Assembly: GCA_900541185.1 (NCBI GenBank)
Contig: UQIQ01000007.1
Span: forward strand, 1 to 46,796
DNA: 46,796 nt
Direction: 5' to 3'
From: an uncultured Collinsella sp.
GTDB taxonomy: Bacteria > Actinomycetota > Coriobacteriia > Coriobacteriales > Coriobacteriaceae
In this document: positions 7,590-15,111 of the stretch, one piece after another
Position numbering within the stretch: the first letter of the stretch is position 1
How the letters are laid out: each line of letters starts with the position of its first letter
Program-made: the position numbers and the translations under genes
Notes under the pieces: model-generated
The model's input: the letters and a program-made list of their open reading frames with translations, nothing else
Database searches by the model: none
What the model was told of the DNA's origin: nothing

Positions 7590-8600
7590 CTAGCTATTGA
7601 GCTTGTTAATGTCGTCATCGGTGATAGTACCCTCCTGGCCGGACGATTTATCCTCGGAGGTTGCACCCTCGCTGCTCGAATCGGAGGATGCAGACTCGCT
7701 GGATCCGGTGTCGGTCGGCTGCACGTCGGCGCCCGAGACCGTCTTGGTGGTGAGGTCATAGGGCATCGTGCCGTACCAGATGGAGTGGACCGCCTCGAGC
7801 GTGCCATCGACCGTGATACCGTCGAGGGCATCGCTCACGGCACGGCATAGCTCATCGTTGGCCGCGAGGCCCGCGACGCCGAGCGTCGAGGGCGTCTCGA
7901 GCGCGCCGACGTAAGAGATCTGGCTCATCAGGCGCGCAAGGTAGCCGCCGGCCGTGGAATCGCAAATCACGTAGTCGATCTCGCCGGACTCGAGTGCCTC
8001 AAAGCACTCGTTGATGTTGGAAAAGGTCTTTTGGTTGGCCGTGATGCTCTGCTTGGCGAGCGCTTCCTGCGAGGCCGAAGAGGTCTGAACGCCCAGGGTA
8101 GCGGCGTTAAGCGTTTCGGTGGAAACGCTCAGCGACTCGCCGTCGCTCGTCTTTCCGAACACTGCCGCAGCGTCGTACAGGCAAGTACCAAGCGTGCTGA
8201 TGTCACCATCCGTGGAATTGATGTCGCCAATGAAGATGTCGGCCTTTTTGTCGCCAAGCGCGGAATCGGCAGAAGACGCATCGACGAAGGCAACCTTAAG
8301 GCCCATACGGCTTGCAAGGGCGCGGGCAGCATCGACCGCGTAGCCCGTGAGGTTACCATCGGCGCCCTGCATGGCCTGCGGGGCATCGGAGGTATCGAGG
8401 GCAACCGTCAGGGTGCCGGGAGTGACCAGGGCATCGTCCGACACCGTAGGGGTAACGGTCTCGCGCTCGATCTGGTCAATCGTGGGTGTCGTGAACGTGG
8501 ACAGTGGATTGAACGCGCATCCGCTCAAGCCCAATACGGCAATGACCGCCGCGGTCCCAGCACCTAACCGAGCCGCGTGCATCAAGCTGCCCCTCACCAT
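7590..8600 (-). CDS. Lipoprotein, amino-acid-type ABC transporter substrate-binding protein
   Basis: The N-terminus is a lipoprotein signal peptide: hydrophobic LGAGTAAVIAVLGLSGC with lipobox LSGC, so the mature protein is tethered to the outer face of the membrane. Residues about 60-280 are a family 3 solute-binding domain: GTLTVALDTSDAPQAMQ, GYAVDAARALASRMGLKVAF, the aspartate-rich hinge DKKADIFIGDINSTD, and CFEALESGEIDYVICD. The C-terminus is a Ser/Glu/Asp-rich low-complexity tail. The ligand is unknown. The start at 8600 has AGGG 8 bases upstream; ATG at 8582 (GGGG 7 bases before it) is an equal candidate. No permease or ATPase gene is adjacent, so it is an orphan binding protein here. 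Confidence 0.85.
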   Translation of the reverse strand: MVRGSLMHAARLGAGTAAVIAVLGLSGCAFNPLSTFTTPTIDQIERETVTPTVSDDALVTPGTLTVALDTSDAPQAMQGADGNLTGYAVDAARALASRMGLKVAFVDASSADSALGDKKADIFIGDINSTDGDISTLGTCLYDAAAVFGKTSDGESLSVSTETLNAATLGVQTSSASQEALAKQSITANQKTFSNINECFEALESGEIDYVICDSTAGGYLARLMSQISYVGALETPSTLGVAGLAANDELCRAVSDALDGITVDGTLEAVHSIWYGTMPYDLTTKTVSGADVQPTDTGSSESASSDSSSEGATSEDKSSGQEGTITDDDINKLNS

Positions 8601-8930
8601 GTCCACTACCCTGCCTTCTGTGTCGTATACAATCCGTGCGTTGCGCGGAATAACGGGTGTTCCCACCAGCTGACCTGGTATTTGACCCCACACTTGCGCA
8701 CCGGGGTGTTTGCTCGGGAGGCCGTAACCACCTTCACGACTGGCCCGCTCGCCCGCGAGGCGGTATTGCCCCAAAGAAAGTAGAACGGACGGTGCGGCTT
8801 ACATCTAGGACGCGCCATGATCGCGCCGCGCGCACGCGGTCGCTTACGTGGATCCCTTTGACCGCGTCTGTCTTGGACTAGGATGGACATTTCGTCCGTC
8901 CGCAACCACAGCCTGGCAGGAACGTAGCGC
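8601..8930 (-). other. Long structured 5' leader or small RNA upstream of the lipoprotein gene
   Basis: The bases between a strong minus-strand promoter and the lipoprotein start contain several stems: GGAC/GTCC near 8887-8900, ACGCGGTC/GACCGCGT near 8832-8865, and nested GTGT/ACAC with ACCAG/CTGGT near 8657-8692. An open frame runs through part of it from a TTG at 8774, but only about 59% of its third positions are G or C, well below the neighbouring genes. It therefore looks non-coding. No riboswitch class that I know fits. Confidence 0.4.
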
Positions 8931-8959
8931 ATTATAGCTAAGTTCAAGCTAAAGTTTAA
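8931..8959 (-). promoter_or_regulatory. Sigma70-type promoter, minus strand
   Basis: TATAAT (8931-8936, minus strand) lies 17 bases from TTAAAC (8954-8959). The predicted start, near 8924, gives a leader of about 325 bases before the lipoprotein start. Bases 8960-9076 show nothing recognisable. Confidence 0.55.
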
Positions 8960-9076
8960 GGTTAGGGGCGTCATTCGCACCGTGAGCACAGATTTTGCAG
9001 GTCGGAGCGGACCATTCGTGTCCTGATTGAGCCCGTCGCTCCCCTACGGGGAGCTCCGGGGTGCCCGCCTCAGGGT

Positions 9077-9301
9077 GCCCTGGCCAAAAAATGGCAAATA
9101 TGAGTACTGTTACCAATTTTGTAACAGGCAATTTTGGCCTCTCTGACAGATTTTGCGCTTAGTGTCGCCAATCTGATGCTTAGTTATTCTACGTTTGTTT
9201 ATTATCTTCTTTCTTTACGCCGCCTCCGAGTCCTAAATTCTTTGATTTTGCTGTTACTGATTTAGTGACAGTACTCATATTTGCCATTTTTTGGCCAGGG
9301 C
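9077..9301. mobile_element. 225-bp MITE-like element with 37-bp terminal inverted repeats
   Basis: The ends (9077-9113 and 9265-9301) are inverted copies with one mismatch. Each begins GCCCTGGCCAAAAAATGGC and continues into AAATATGAGTACTGT. Just inside each end is a small hairpin (CTGTTAC/GTAACAG on the left, CTGTTAC/GTGACAG on the right). The interior is AT-rich with no coding potential. No target-site duplication is obvious. A related element lies at 23597-23830. The hypothetical gene at 9339 follows a short poly-C tract (9312-9320). Confidence 0.7.
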
Positions 9302-9338
9302 ATATGATTAACCCCCCCCCTCCTCCTTTCGACGTGAA

Positions 9339-10448
9339 TTAGACCGGCTTAAGCCCAAAACACGCCCGCAGCGTGTTAAGCAGCGCTTCTTGCTTCTTCC
9401 TGCGGGCATCGACACGATTCCGGTACCGCTTTCGCATACGCTGGTGGATGCGCCATGCGAGTGCCTCCATTGCCTCCATGTCGCAAAGTATCTCGTTATT
9501 GACCGTCGCGACCTCGATTCCCATAGTAATCAAGCCCGTGTTGCGTTTTTCATCATGGACACGTCCCCTTCGAGAGGAATGACCCAGCTCACCGTTGTAT
9601 TCCAGGTCAAACCGGGCTGTTTCCTGGTACGCATCGCAAACTGCATGCGGCATCCCCGAGATTGCCTGCGCGCGGTCATCGAACTCGATCTTGTAGTCGG
9701 TCTTAAAGGGACCGCAGGCAAATCCGCCATAGGAAAACGGAAGCGAAAACAGAGCGAGCATGATGCACTCCATGGGTGAGCGCAGGTTTTCTGACAGGTA
9801 GGGACACAGGCGCAGCAGCTGTTTGGCCGCACTCCCCTTGCATGCCGCAAGGTAATCTGCCAGGCGATCGGGCGTCAGCACCGGCTCGACTTCAAAGTAG
9901 CCCACGTCTGCCGGTTGGTCCTTGTCCTTTGCAAGCCTATTCGCAACAGGCGAGGTATAGGGAGGTAGATACTTCCCGCGATCGCTCAGTGAAATCTTGG
10001 AACACAGTTCCTGGGCCAGGGCAAACGCCTGGATACAGCCGACCTCGCGAGCGACGGCAACACAAAGGGCCTCGGGAGATAGGCTGTACACCCCCGGTTC
10101 CACCTCTAGAATCGAGCCGACAGGCAACCCGGAACACACGGACCAGCCCACGCCAGGCATGCGTCGGCGCTGCGCCGCAGATCCCACCAGCAAGCACAGA
10201 TCTTCTTGCACCTCGCCGCTTTTGGCTCCAATTCGCACCAAGTCGGAAAGATTGATATCCTCGGTCGAAGGCGATGACGTACACAGCACGCGGCGCTCTT
10301 CATCGGGCTCAAGGTCCTTCCAGCCGATGTAGCCCATCTGCCGGCGCTCGGCGCGCATCATGCGTAGCGCCGAGGCGCCTGTTAGGATTATGGAAGCCGC
10401 TAGCTGTTCGCCTGTCGGCTCGTTGCACCGCTCAATCTTTACCGCCAC
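9339..10448 (-). CDS. Hypothetical protein with a restriction-nuclease-like (DUF559-like) C-terminus
   Basis: The 369-residue protein is not clearly a known family. The N-terminal two thirds is mixed alpha/beta with no motif I can name. The last 100 residues include KIEFDDRAQA, then FDLEYNGELGH, then RRGRVHDEKRNTGLITMGIEV. That order (acidic strand, E-Y-x-G-x-x-x-H, D-x-x-R, aliphatic strand) resembles DUF559/Vsr-type PD-(D/E)xK nuclease folds, but activity is only inferred. The start is placed at GTG 10448, with AGGGG 8 bases upstream; GTG 10457 and TTG 10466 are alternatives. It starts inside the terminal region of comF (stop at 10460) and is translationally linked to it. Confidence 0.65.
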   Translation of the reverse strand: MAVKIERCNEPTGEQLAASIILTGASALRMMRAERRQMGYIGWKDLEPDEERRVLCTSSPSTEDINLSDLVRIGAKSGEVQEDLCLLVGSAAQRRRMPGVGWSVCSGLPVGSILEVEPGVYSLSPEALCVAVAREVGCIQAFALAQELCSKISLSDRGKYLPPYTSPVANRLAKDKDQPADVGYFEVEPVLTPDRLADYLAACKGSAAKQLLRLCPYLSENLRSPMECIMLALFSLPFSYGGFACGPFKTDYKIEFDDRAQAISGMPHAVCDAYQETARFDLEYNGELGHSSRRGRVHDEKRNTGLITMGIEVATVNNEILCDMEAMEALAWRIHQRMRKRYRNRVDARRKKQEALLNTLRACFGLKPV

Positions 10449-10459
10449 ACGAATCACCC

Positions 10460-11266
10460 CTACCAAACGCGTGCGATAGCAAGGCCATCAACGGCCGCGG
10501 CACCGGCGCGCTTGAGTTCCGCCGAAGCCGCTGCCATCGTCGCACCCGTGGTGATAACGTCGTCGATAAGCAGCAGGCGGCGGCCCCGCACGTCCTCAAC
10601 GGTCTCGTACATGCCTCGGGCGCGTTCACGGCGTTCTTCACGACCGAGTTCACGTTGGTCGCCATGGCCGTACTTAACGAGGGCGTCGAGCAGCGGAACA
10701 CCCGACAGCCCGCAAAATGGGCGCGCGATGGCTTCCATATGATCGAAGCCGCGCCGCCGAAACGCCGCCGCCGTCGCGGGCACAAACACCACGGCATCGG
10801 CGCCGGACAACACACCGCCTAAGCGATCGGGTGCCGCGGCCTGGGCATGTAAGGCGGTGTCGTATAGCAGCTCTGCCAGATACGGCGCCAGGCGTCGCTC
10901 GCCCGCGTCTTTGTACGCTTTAATGATCCGCGGCAGCGGATGCGTGTAAACGGCACATGCCAGGCACCGGTCGAGTGCTTCGGCCATCGCCGAGGACGAG
11001 CCCTCGACCGAGCACTCGGTGCACAGCAAGTCTCCAAACGGGGCGCCGCATCGAGTGCAGCTATGCCGCGGGTCGATGAGCGCAAGCGCCGCCAAGCAGT
11101 CTTGGCAAATAAGCGCACCGGCGCGCTCGCAGCCGGCGCATCGCGTGGGCGACAACGCCTCAAGCGCCTCGTGCGCCGCCCGCTCGGCAAACGGTAGCAA
11201 TTCGTCCGCAAACGGTAGGATGCCGGTACCTTGCAGGCATCCCAACACATTCAAATGTCTCTTCAC
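10460..11266 (-). CDS. comF: ComF family protein (phosphoribosyltransferase fold)
   Basis: The product is a 268-residue ComF homologue. In competent bacteria ComF helps transforming single-stranded DNA move through the cytoplasm. Its fold is that of a type I phosphoribosyltransferase. Visible features are paired cysteine clusters of a zinc ribbon (CAGCERAGALICQDC, CTRCGAPFGDLLCTEC) and a central RRRGFDHMEAIARPF segment. The PRPP-binding motif is RLLLIDDVITTGAT. The start is GTG at 11266, 7 bases after AGGG. That AGGG lies in a stem-loop (11270-11305). Other competence genes are not in the window, so a role in uptake is a family-level inference. Confidence 0.88.
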   Translation of the reverse strand: MKRHLNVLGCLQGTGILPFADELLPFAERAAHEALEALSPTRCAGCERAGALICQDCLAALALIDPRHSCTRCGAPFGDLLCTECSVEGSSSAMAEALDRCLACAVYTHPLPRIIKAYKDAGERRLAPYLAELLYDTALHAQAAAPDRLGGVLSGADAVVFVPATAAAFRRRGFDHMEAIARPFCGLSGVPLLDALVKYGHGDQRELGREERRERARGMYETVEDVRGRRLLLIDDVITTGATMAAASAELKRAGAAAVDGLAIARVW

Positions 11267-11269
11267 GAC

Positions 11270-11305
11270 ACAACCCTCCCTACGCTCGGTCGCAGGGAGG
11301 GTTGT
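11270..11305. promoter_or_regulatory. Stem-loop overlapping the comF ribosome binding site
   Basis: ACAACCCTCCCT (11270-11281) pairs perfectly with AGGGAGGGTTGT (11294-11305). On the minus strand the second half of the stem contains the AGGG that serves comF. There is no T-run, so it is better read as a translation-control hairpin than as a ricT terminator, although both are possible. Confidence 0.5.
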
Positions 11306-11368
11306 CGATTCAGCGCTATGGTACCCCGACGCGTTTGGGGCCAGACAGGTTAAATCCGTTTGCGGGTG

Positions 11369-13069
11369 CTATTCGCCGGTGGGCGGTTGCGGTGCGGACG
11401 AGTTTTGGGTCGAGCCCTCGCCACCATCTTGACGCGGCTTGCGGGAACGACGACGGCGACGGCGCTTCTGGCCCTGGTCGGCCGAACCCTCGCCACCACG
11501 ATCTTCGCGCGACTCGCGTTCGTCGCGAGCAGCGCCGCGCGCGGCCTTGGCAGCCGCCCCTCCGCCATCTCCAGGGCGACGGCGCGTGACCTTGACCTCG
11601 CCATCCGAGACCTGATCGGCCACGGAGGGCACCGAGGGCTTTTGCTGCGTGCCCGAGGAATGGCGACGACGCGGACGCGGGGCGCGCTCGTCATCGTTGC
11701 GCTGCTTGCCACCCTTGTCGGCAGGCGTATCGGAACCCGAACCACCCTTGGGGGCGGCACCGGCTTCGCGAGCGGCTGCGGCGCGGAAGGCGTCCTCGCG
11801 CTCCTCGCTCGACAGATGACGGCGGCGACGGCGCGTGGGATTCATGCCACCGCCGCGGTTTTGCTGCTGGGGCTGCTGAGCCTCGCGCTCGCGGGGGGAA
11901 TTCTTGCCTGCGGGAGCGGCCTCGCCGGTATCGCCCGAACCCGAGCGCTTGCGGCGGCGACGTCCACCGGCAGCCTCCTCGGCCTCGGGTGCCTCGGCCT
12001 TGCCGCGACCCTTACCGCGGCCGCGACCCTCGCCCTGGCTCTGACCCGCACGGGTATCGGCGTCCGCATCGCGACGGCGGCGCTTGGGCATCGTCGTCCC
12101 CGCCAGACGGTCGGCGCTCGACAGGCCATCGCCCACGTCGACGCCGTTCTCGCGGTCGAGCTCCATAAGCGCCAAGCGCATCTCGGGCGACTCGATACGC
12201 TCGAGCACATCGCGCGTCACGCAGTCGGGGCGGCAGTTGCAGCCCTGCTCGGCGGCCTTCTTTTTACAGCCCTCCGAGCAGGTCATGTCGGCCAGGTTGA
12301 CCTTAAAGACTTTGCCGTTCTCCAGGCGCAACACCAGCTGCTCACGCGGCGTGTCATATTCCTGGATACGCGCCTTGCCAAGCGGCGTATCGATAAGCGT
12401 CTTCTTTTTGGGCGCGCGGCTCTTAAAGTCCTTGTACGCCTCGAACTCGTAGCGCAGGCAGCACATCAGGCGGCCGCAGACGCCGCTAATTTTGGACGAG
12501 TTGAGCGGCAGGTCCTGCTCTTTTGCCATGCGAATCGAAACCGGCTCAAACTGTCCGCCAAAGCGCGTGCAGCAGAGCTCCTGGCCGCACTGGGCATAGC
12601 CGCCCACCAGGCGGGTCTCGTCACGCACGCCGATCTGGCGCATGTCGACGCGAATGTGCAGCGTCGAGGACAGGTCCTTGACGAGCTGACGGAAATCGAC
12701 GCGCTCCTCGGCAGCAAAGTAGAACACAGCCTTCTCGCCGCCAAACAGGTACTCGACGCCGACCGGCTTCATCTCGAGGTCGAGCTCCTTGACCAGACGG
12801 CGGAAGTCGACCATGGCCTCGTCACCCTGGATAGCCAGGTCGTCGGCAAGCTGCAGGTCGATGTCGCTCGCTACGCGCAACACGGGCTTGAGCGGCTGAC
12901 CGATTTCGTCGAGCGGCACCTCGAAGGGATCGGCCGTGACCAGGCCGATCTCGGTTCCGCGCTCGGTGGAGCAGATAGCATAATCGGCCTCGAGGATATC
13001 CAGATCCTGTGGGTCGAACCACAGGTCGCGCGAGGCGTAGGTAAACTTAACGGGTACGACTAACGGCAT
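11369..13069 (-). CDS. ricT: RicT/YaaT-like PSP1-domain protein with a long Arg/Gly-rich tail
   Basis: Residues 1-300 are a PSP1 C-terminal-domain protein. In Bacillus subtilis, RicT is part of the RicAFT complex, which carries [4Fe-4S] clusters and controls RNase Y-dependent mRNA maturation. The diagnostic cysteines are visible: C161, C166, C167 (CGQELCCTRFGG) and C198, C203, C204 (CGRLMCCLRYE). A further cluster, C264, C268, C277, C279 and C283, may bind metal. Residues about 320-566 are low complexity, rich in Arg, Gly, Ala, Pro and Gln with many RRRR runs, making the protein about twice the usual length. Its start overlaps the holB stop by 10 bases, and AAGG lies 8 bases upstream. Confidence 0.92.
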   Translation of the reverse strand: MPLVVPVKFTYASRDLWFDPQDLDILEADYAICSTERGTEIGLVTADPFEVPLDEIGQPLKPVLRVASDIDLQLADDLAIQGDEAMVDFRRLVKELDLEMKPVGVEYLFGGEKAVFYFAAEERVDFRQLVKDLSSTLHIRVDMRQIGVRDETRLVGGYAQCGQELCCTRFGGQFEPVSIRMAKEQDLPLNSSKISGVCGRLMCCLRYEFEAYKDFKSRAPKKKTLIDTPLGKARIQEYDTPREQLVLRLENGKVFKVNLADMTCSEGCKKKAAEQGCNCRPDCVTRDVLERIESPEMRLALMELDRENGVDVGDGLSSADRLAGTTMPKRRRRDADADTRAGQSQGEGRGRGKGRGKAEAPEAEEAAGGRRRRKRSGSGDTGEAAPAGKNSPREREAQQPQQQNRGGGMNPTRRRRRHLSSEEREDAFRAAAAREAGAAPKGGSGSDTPADKGGKQRNDDERAPRPRRRHSSGTQQKPSVPSVADQVSDGEVKVTRRRPGDGGGAAAKAARGAARDERESREDRGGEGSADQGQKRRRRRRSRKPRQDGGEGSTQNSSAPQPPTGE

Positions 13070-14187
13070 TTCAGTGCCTTCCTGATATCGAACAGCATGA
13101 CCTCGATGGCCAGCTGGGGAGTAACGTTTCTGGCGATGTTGCGCTCAGCGGTCGCGACTGCCTCGAGCGCCCGGGTGGCACCCGCAACATTCGTCGCCGC
13201 GGCAAGCCGCCCGATCGTGTCGCGCACATCCTCGTTCACGACGTCGGCCGCCTCATCCTGAAGCGTCAGCAGCACGTCGCGCATGAGCGTCCGCGCGCTC
13301 GCCAGCGCTTCCATGATACCCGAACGCTCGCGCGCGTTGAGTTCGCGCTTGTTGCGGTCCTCAAGCTGCTTCAATGCTCCACGCGACAGGTAATCGGCGT
13401 TTTGCTCGAGCACCTTTTCCTGCGTGGACTTGACCTCGGCGAGCGGCGCCTTAACGGCGACGATGAGTGACTTGGCGCGGCTGAGCACGTCGGCCTCGTC
13501 GGCGGCGATAAGCGAATCGATGGCGCGAACCATCTGACGGCGGGCGTCCTGGCGCTCGGCGCTCTTGAGGAACTCGATGCCACGCGTGGGGCTTCCCGCT
13601 ACGGCGACGGCCATGCGGCAACGCGCAGGGTCCTGACCGGTGGCGCGGCTCACGGCCTGCGCGGCGACGACGGGCGATACCAGCCGAAACGGCACGCACT
13701 GGCAGCGGCTCACGATGGTGGGCAACATCACGTCTGCCGAGGTGCCCAGCAGGATGAACATAACGCCCTCGGGCGGCTCCTCGAGTGTTTTGAGCAGTGC
13801 GTTGGCGGTGTTGGCGCGCAGTTGCTCGGCACGGTCGATGATGTAGACCTTGGCCTTGGCACGGATGGGCGCCAGCGGAACGTCGTCGAGCAGCTCGCGG
13901 GTCTGGGCGATGAGGTAGCCCGTGGCGCTCTCGGGCGTGTAATAGTGCACGTCGGGGTGCGTATGGCGGGCGACGCGCACGCAGCTATCGCATGAGCCGC
14001 AGCCATCCTGCTCGCACAGGAAGGCTTGGGCGAGCGCCCACGCGGCGTCGAGCTTGCCCGCGCCGGGCGCGCCCAAAAACAGGTAGGCGTGCGATGCGCG
14101 ACCGCTGGCGACGGCATTGGTCAAAAAGTCGCGCACGCGCTCTTGGGTGTCGAGCTTGGCCAGCAGGCTTGCCTGAGCGGGGGCCAT
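13060..14187 (-). CDS. holB: DNA polymerase III delta-prime subunit
   Basis: The 375-residue AAA+ clamp-loader subunit is part of the complex that opens and loads the beta sliding clamp. Visible motifs are the P-loop-like GAPGAGKL at 39-46, zinc cysteines C58, C63, C66 and C69, ADVMLPTIVSRCQ (sensor 1/SRC region), and the arm KVYIIDRAEQLRANTANALL. The residue after the P-loop lysine is Leu instead of Ser/Thr, which fits a delta-prime subunit that does not hydrolyse ATP. I use the ATG at 14187, with AGGAGG 9 bases upstream inside the tmk end. The tmk-holB-ricT order matches Bacillus (tmk...holB-yaaT). Confidence 0.92.
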   Translation of the reverse strand: MAPAQASLLAKLDTQERVRDFLTNAVASGRASHAYLFLGAPGAGKLDAAWALAQAFLCEQDGCGSCDSCVRVARHTHPDVHYYTPESATGYLIAQTRELLDDVPLAPIRAKAKVYIIDRAEQLRANTANALLKTLEEPPEGVMFILLGTSADVMLPTIVSRCQCVPFRLVSPVVAAQAVSRATGQDPARCRMAVAVAGSPTRGIEFLKSAERQDARRQMVRAIDSLIAADEADVLSRAKSLIVAVKAPLAEVKSTQEKVLEQNADYLSRGALKQLEDRNKRELNARERSGIMEALASARTLMRDVLLTLQDEAADVVNEDVRDTIGRLAAATNVAGATRALEAVATAERNIARNVTPQLAIEVMLFDIRKALKCR

Positions 14188-14188
14188 G

Positions 14189-14872
14189 TTACTCGGCCTC
14201 CTGGGCAAGCGCGGCGGTGACGGCGTCTTGCGGAATGTCGAGACCGTATGCGCGAATCTGCTCGACCGTCTTCTCGAAGACTTCCTCGACGGTCGCAGTG
14301 GCGTCGATGAGTTTTACGCGGTTTGGTTCCTCGGCGGCAATGGCGCAAAATCCCTGGTAGACGCGCTCTTGGAAGGTCATGCCTTTTGCCTCCATGCGAT
14401 CTGCCGCGCCACGGGCTGCCATGCGTAGCGCCGCCTGCTCGGGTGTGATGTGGTAGACGAGCGTGAGCGCCGGATGCGTACCGGCGACAGCCAGGTTGTT
14501 GGCATCGCGTACCATCTGACGGTCGAGACCATCGGCAAACGCCTGATAGCAGGTCGTGGAATCGTAGAAACGGTCGCACAGGACCACCTTGCCGGCCGCA
14601 AGGGCGGGGGCGATGACCTCGTGCACCAGCTGGGCACGCGCTGCCTCGTAGAGCAGCAGCTCGCAGGTGTCGCCCATCGCCGTGTTGGCGGGGTCGAGCA
14701 GCAGAGCACGGATCTTTTCGCTGATGGCGGTACCGCCCGGCTCGCGCAGGCTCACAACCTGGTAGCCGGCGAGTTCAAGAGCGCGGGCAAGCAGGCGCGC
14801 CTGCGTGGACTTGCCGGCGCCATCGACGCCCTCGAGCGTGATAAAGCTATGTTGAGCGGGCTCAAAAGCCAT
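14189..14872 (-). CDS. tmk: Thymidylate kinase
   Basis: The 227-residue cytoplasmic enzyme phosphorylates dTMP to dTDP with ATP in the dTTP pathway. Motifs visible are the P-loop GVDGAGKST (15-23), the REPGGT substrate motif (43-48), DRFYDST (100-106), and a lid region ALRMAARGAADRMEAKG. Length is typical. AAGGGG lies about 8 bases before the ATG. It is the first gene of tmk-holB-ricT-comF and the stop is one base from the holB start, so translation is coupled. Confidence 0.96.
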   Translation of the reverse strand: MAFEPAQHSFITLEGVDGAGKSTQARLLARALELAGYQVVSLREPGGTAISEKIRALLLDPANTAMGDTCELLLYEAARAQLVHEVIAPALAAGKVVLCDRFYDSTTCYQAFADGLDRQMVRDANNLAVAGTHPALTLVYHITPEQAALRMAARGAADRMEAKGMTFQERVYQGFCAIAAEEPNRVKLIDATATVEEVFEKTVEQIRAYGLDIPQDAVTAALAQEAE

Positions 14873-14924
14873 GGGCGCAGCCCCTTCCTACAAGGCGCGT
14901 AAATGCAGATATATCAACCAAGCC

Positions 14925-14930
14925 ATGATA
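14925..14930 (-). promoter_or_regulatory. Candidate -10 element for tmk
   Basis: TATCAT on the minus strand, preceded by CTGGGG, sits about 53 bases before the tmk start. The same T-GGG-TAT context is seen at 15069 and 38189. The -35 is poor (TGGGGA). Confidence 0.4.
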
Positions 14931-14974
14931 CCCCAGCGTCCGGCGCGTCCCCAATGGCTAATGGTGCCTTTCCA

Positions 14975-15043
14975 AAGTTGCGGTGAAATAGGGACTGATT
15001 GAAGCTCTGAGACCGCCAAACAGTCCCTATTTCACCGCAACTT
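14975..15043. repeat. 69-bp palindromic repeat, GGGAC-box family (23-bp perfect arms)
   Basis: The left arm 14975-14997 (AAGTTGCGGTGAAATAGGGA then CTG) is the exact reverse complement of 15021-15043, around a 23-base loop. There is no T-run. It lies between the divergent tmk and zinc-ribbon genes. It shares the AGGGAC core with eight other intergenic loci in this window. Confidence 0.85.
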
Positions 15044-15068
15044 ATGATGGGGAATTTTGTGCGCTGGG

Positions 15069-15074
15069 TATAAT
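15069..15074 (+). promoter_or_regulatory. Candidate -10 element (TATAAT) for the zinc-ribbon gene
   Basis: TATAAT preceded by CTGGG lies 38 bases before the ATG at 15112. No good -35 is seen at 16-18 bases. Confidence 0.5.
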
Positions 15075-15111
15075 CGTCGTATTGCATTGAAATGTGGCGA
15101 AAGGAGTGGCA

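Noticed and set aside
8650..8700. ACCAGGTCAG resembling part of signal recognition particle RNA
   Set aside because: The essential GGAAGGAAGCAGC tip is absent.
8606..8989. 127-codon minus-strand frame beginning in the lipoprotein leader
   Set aside because: It covers the promoter TATAAT and structured leader, has atypical codon use and overlaps the lipoprotein start.
12084..13063. Very long plus-strand open frames opposite ricT
   Set aside because: They are shadows produced by the high-GC third positions of ricT. The minus-strand product has clear family motifs.
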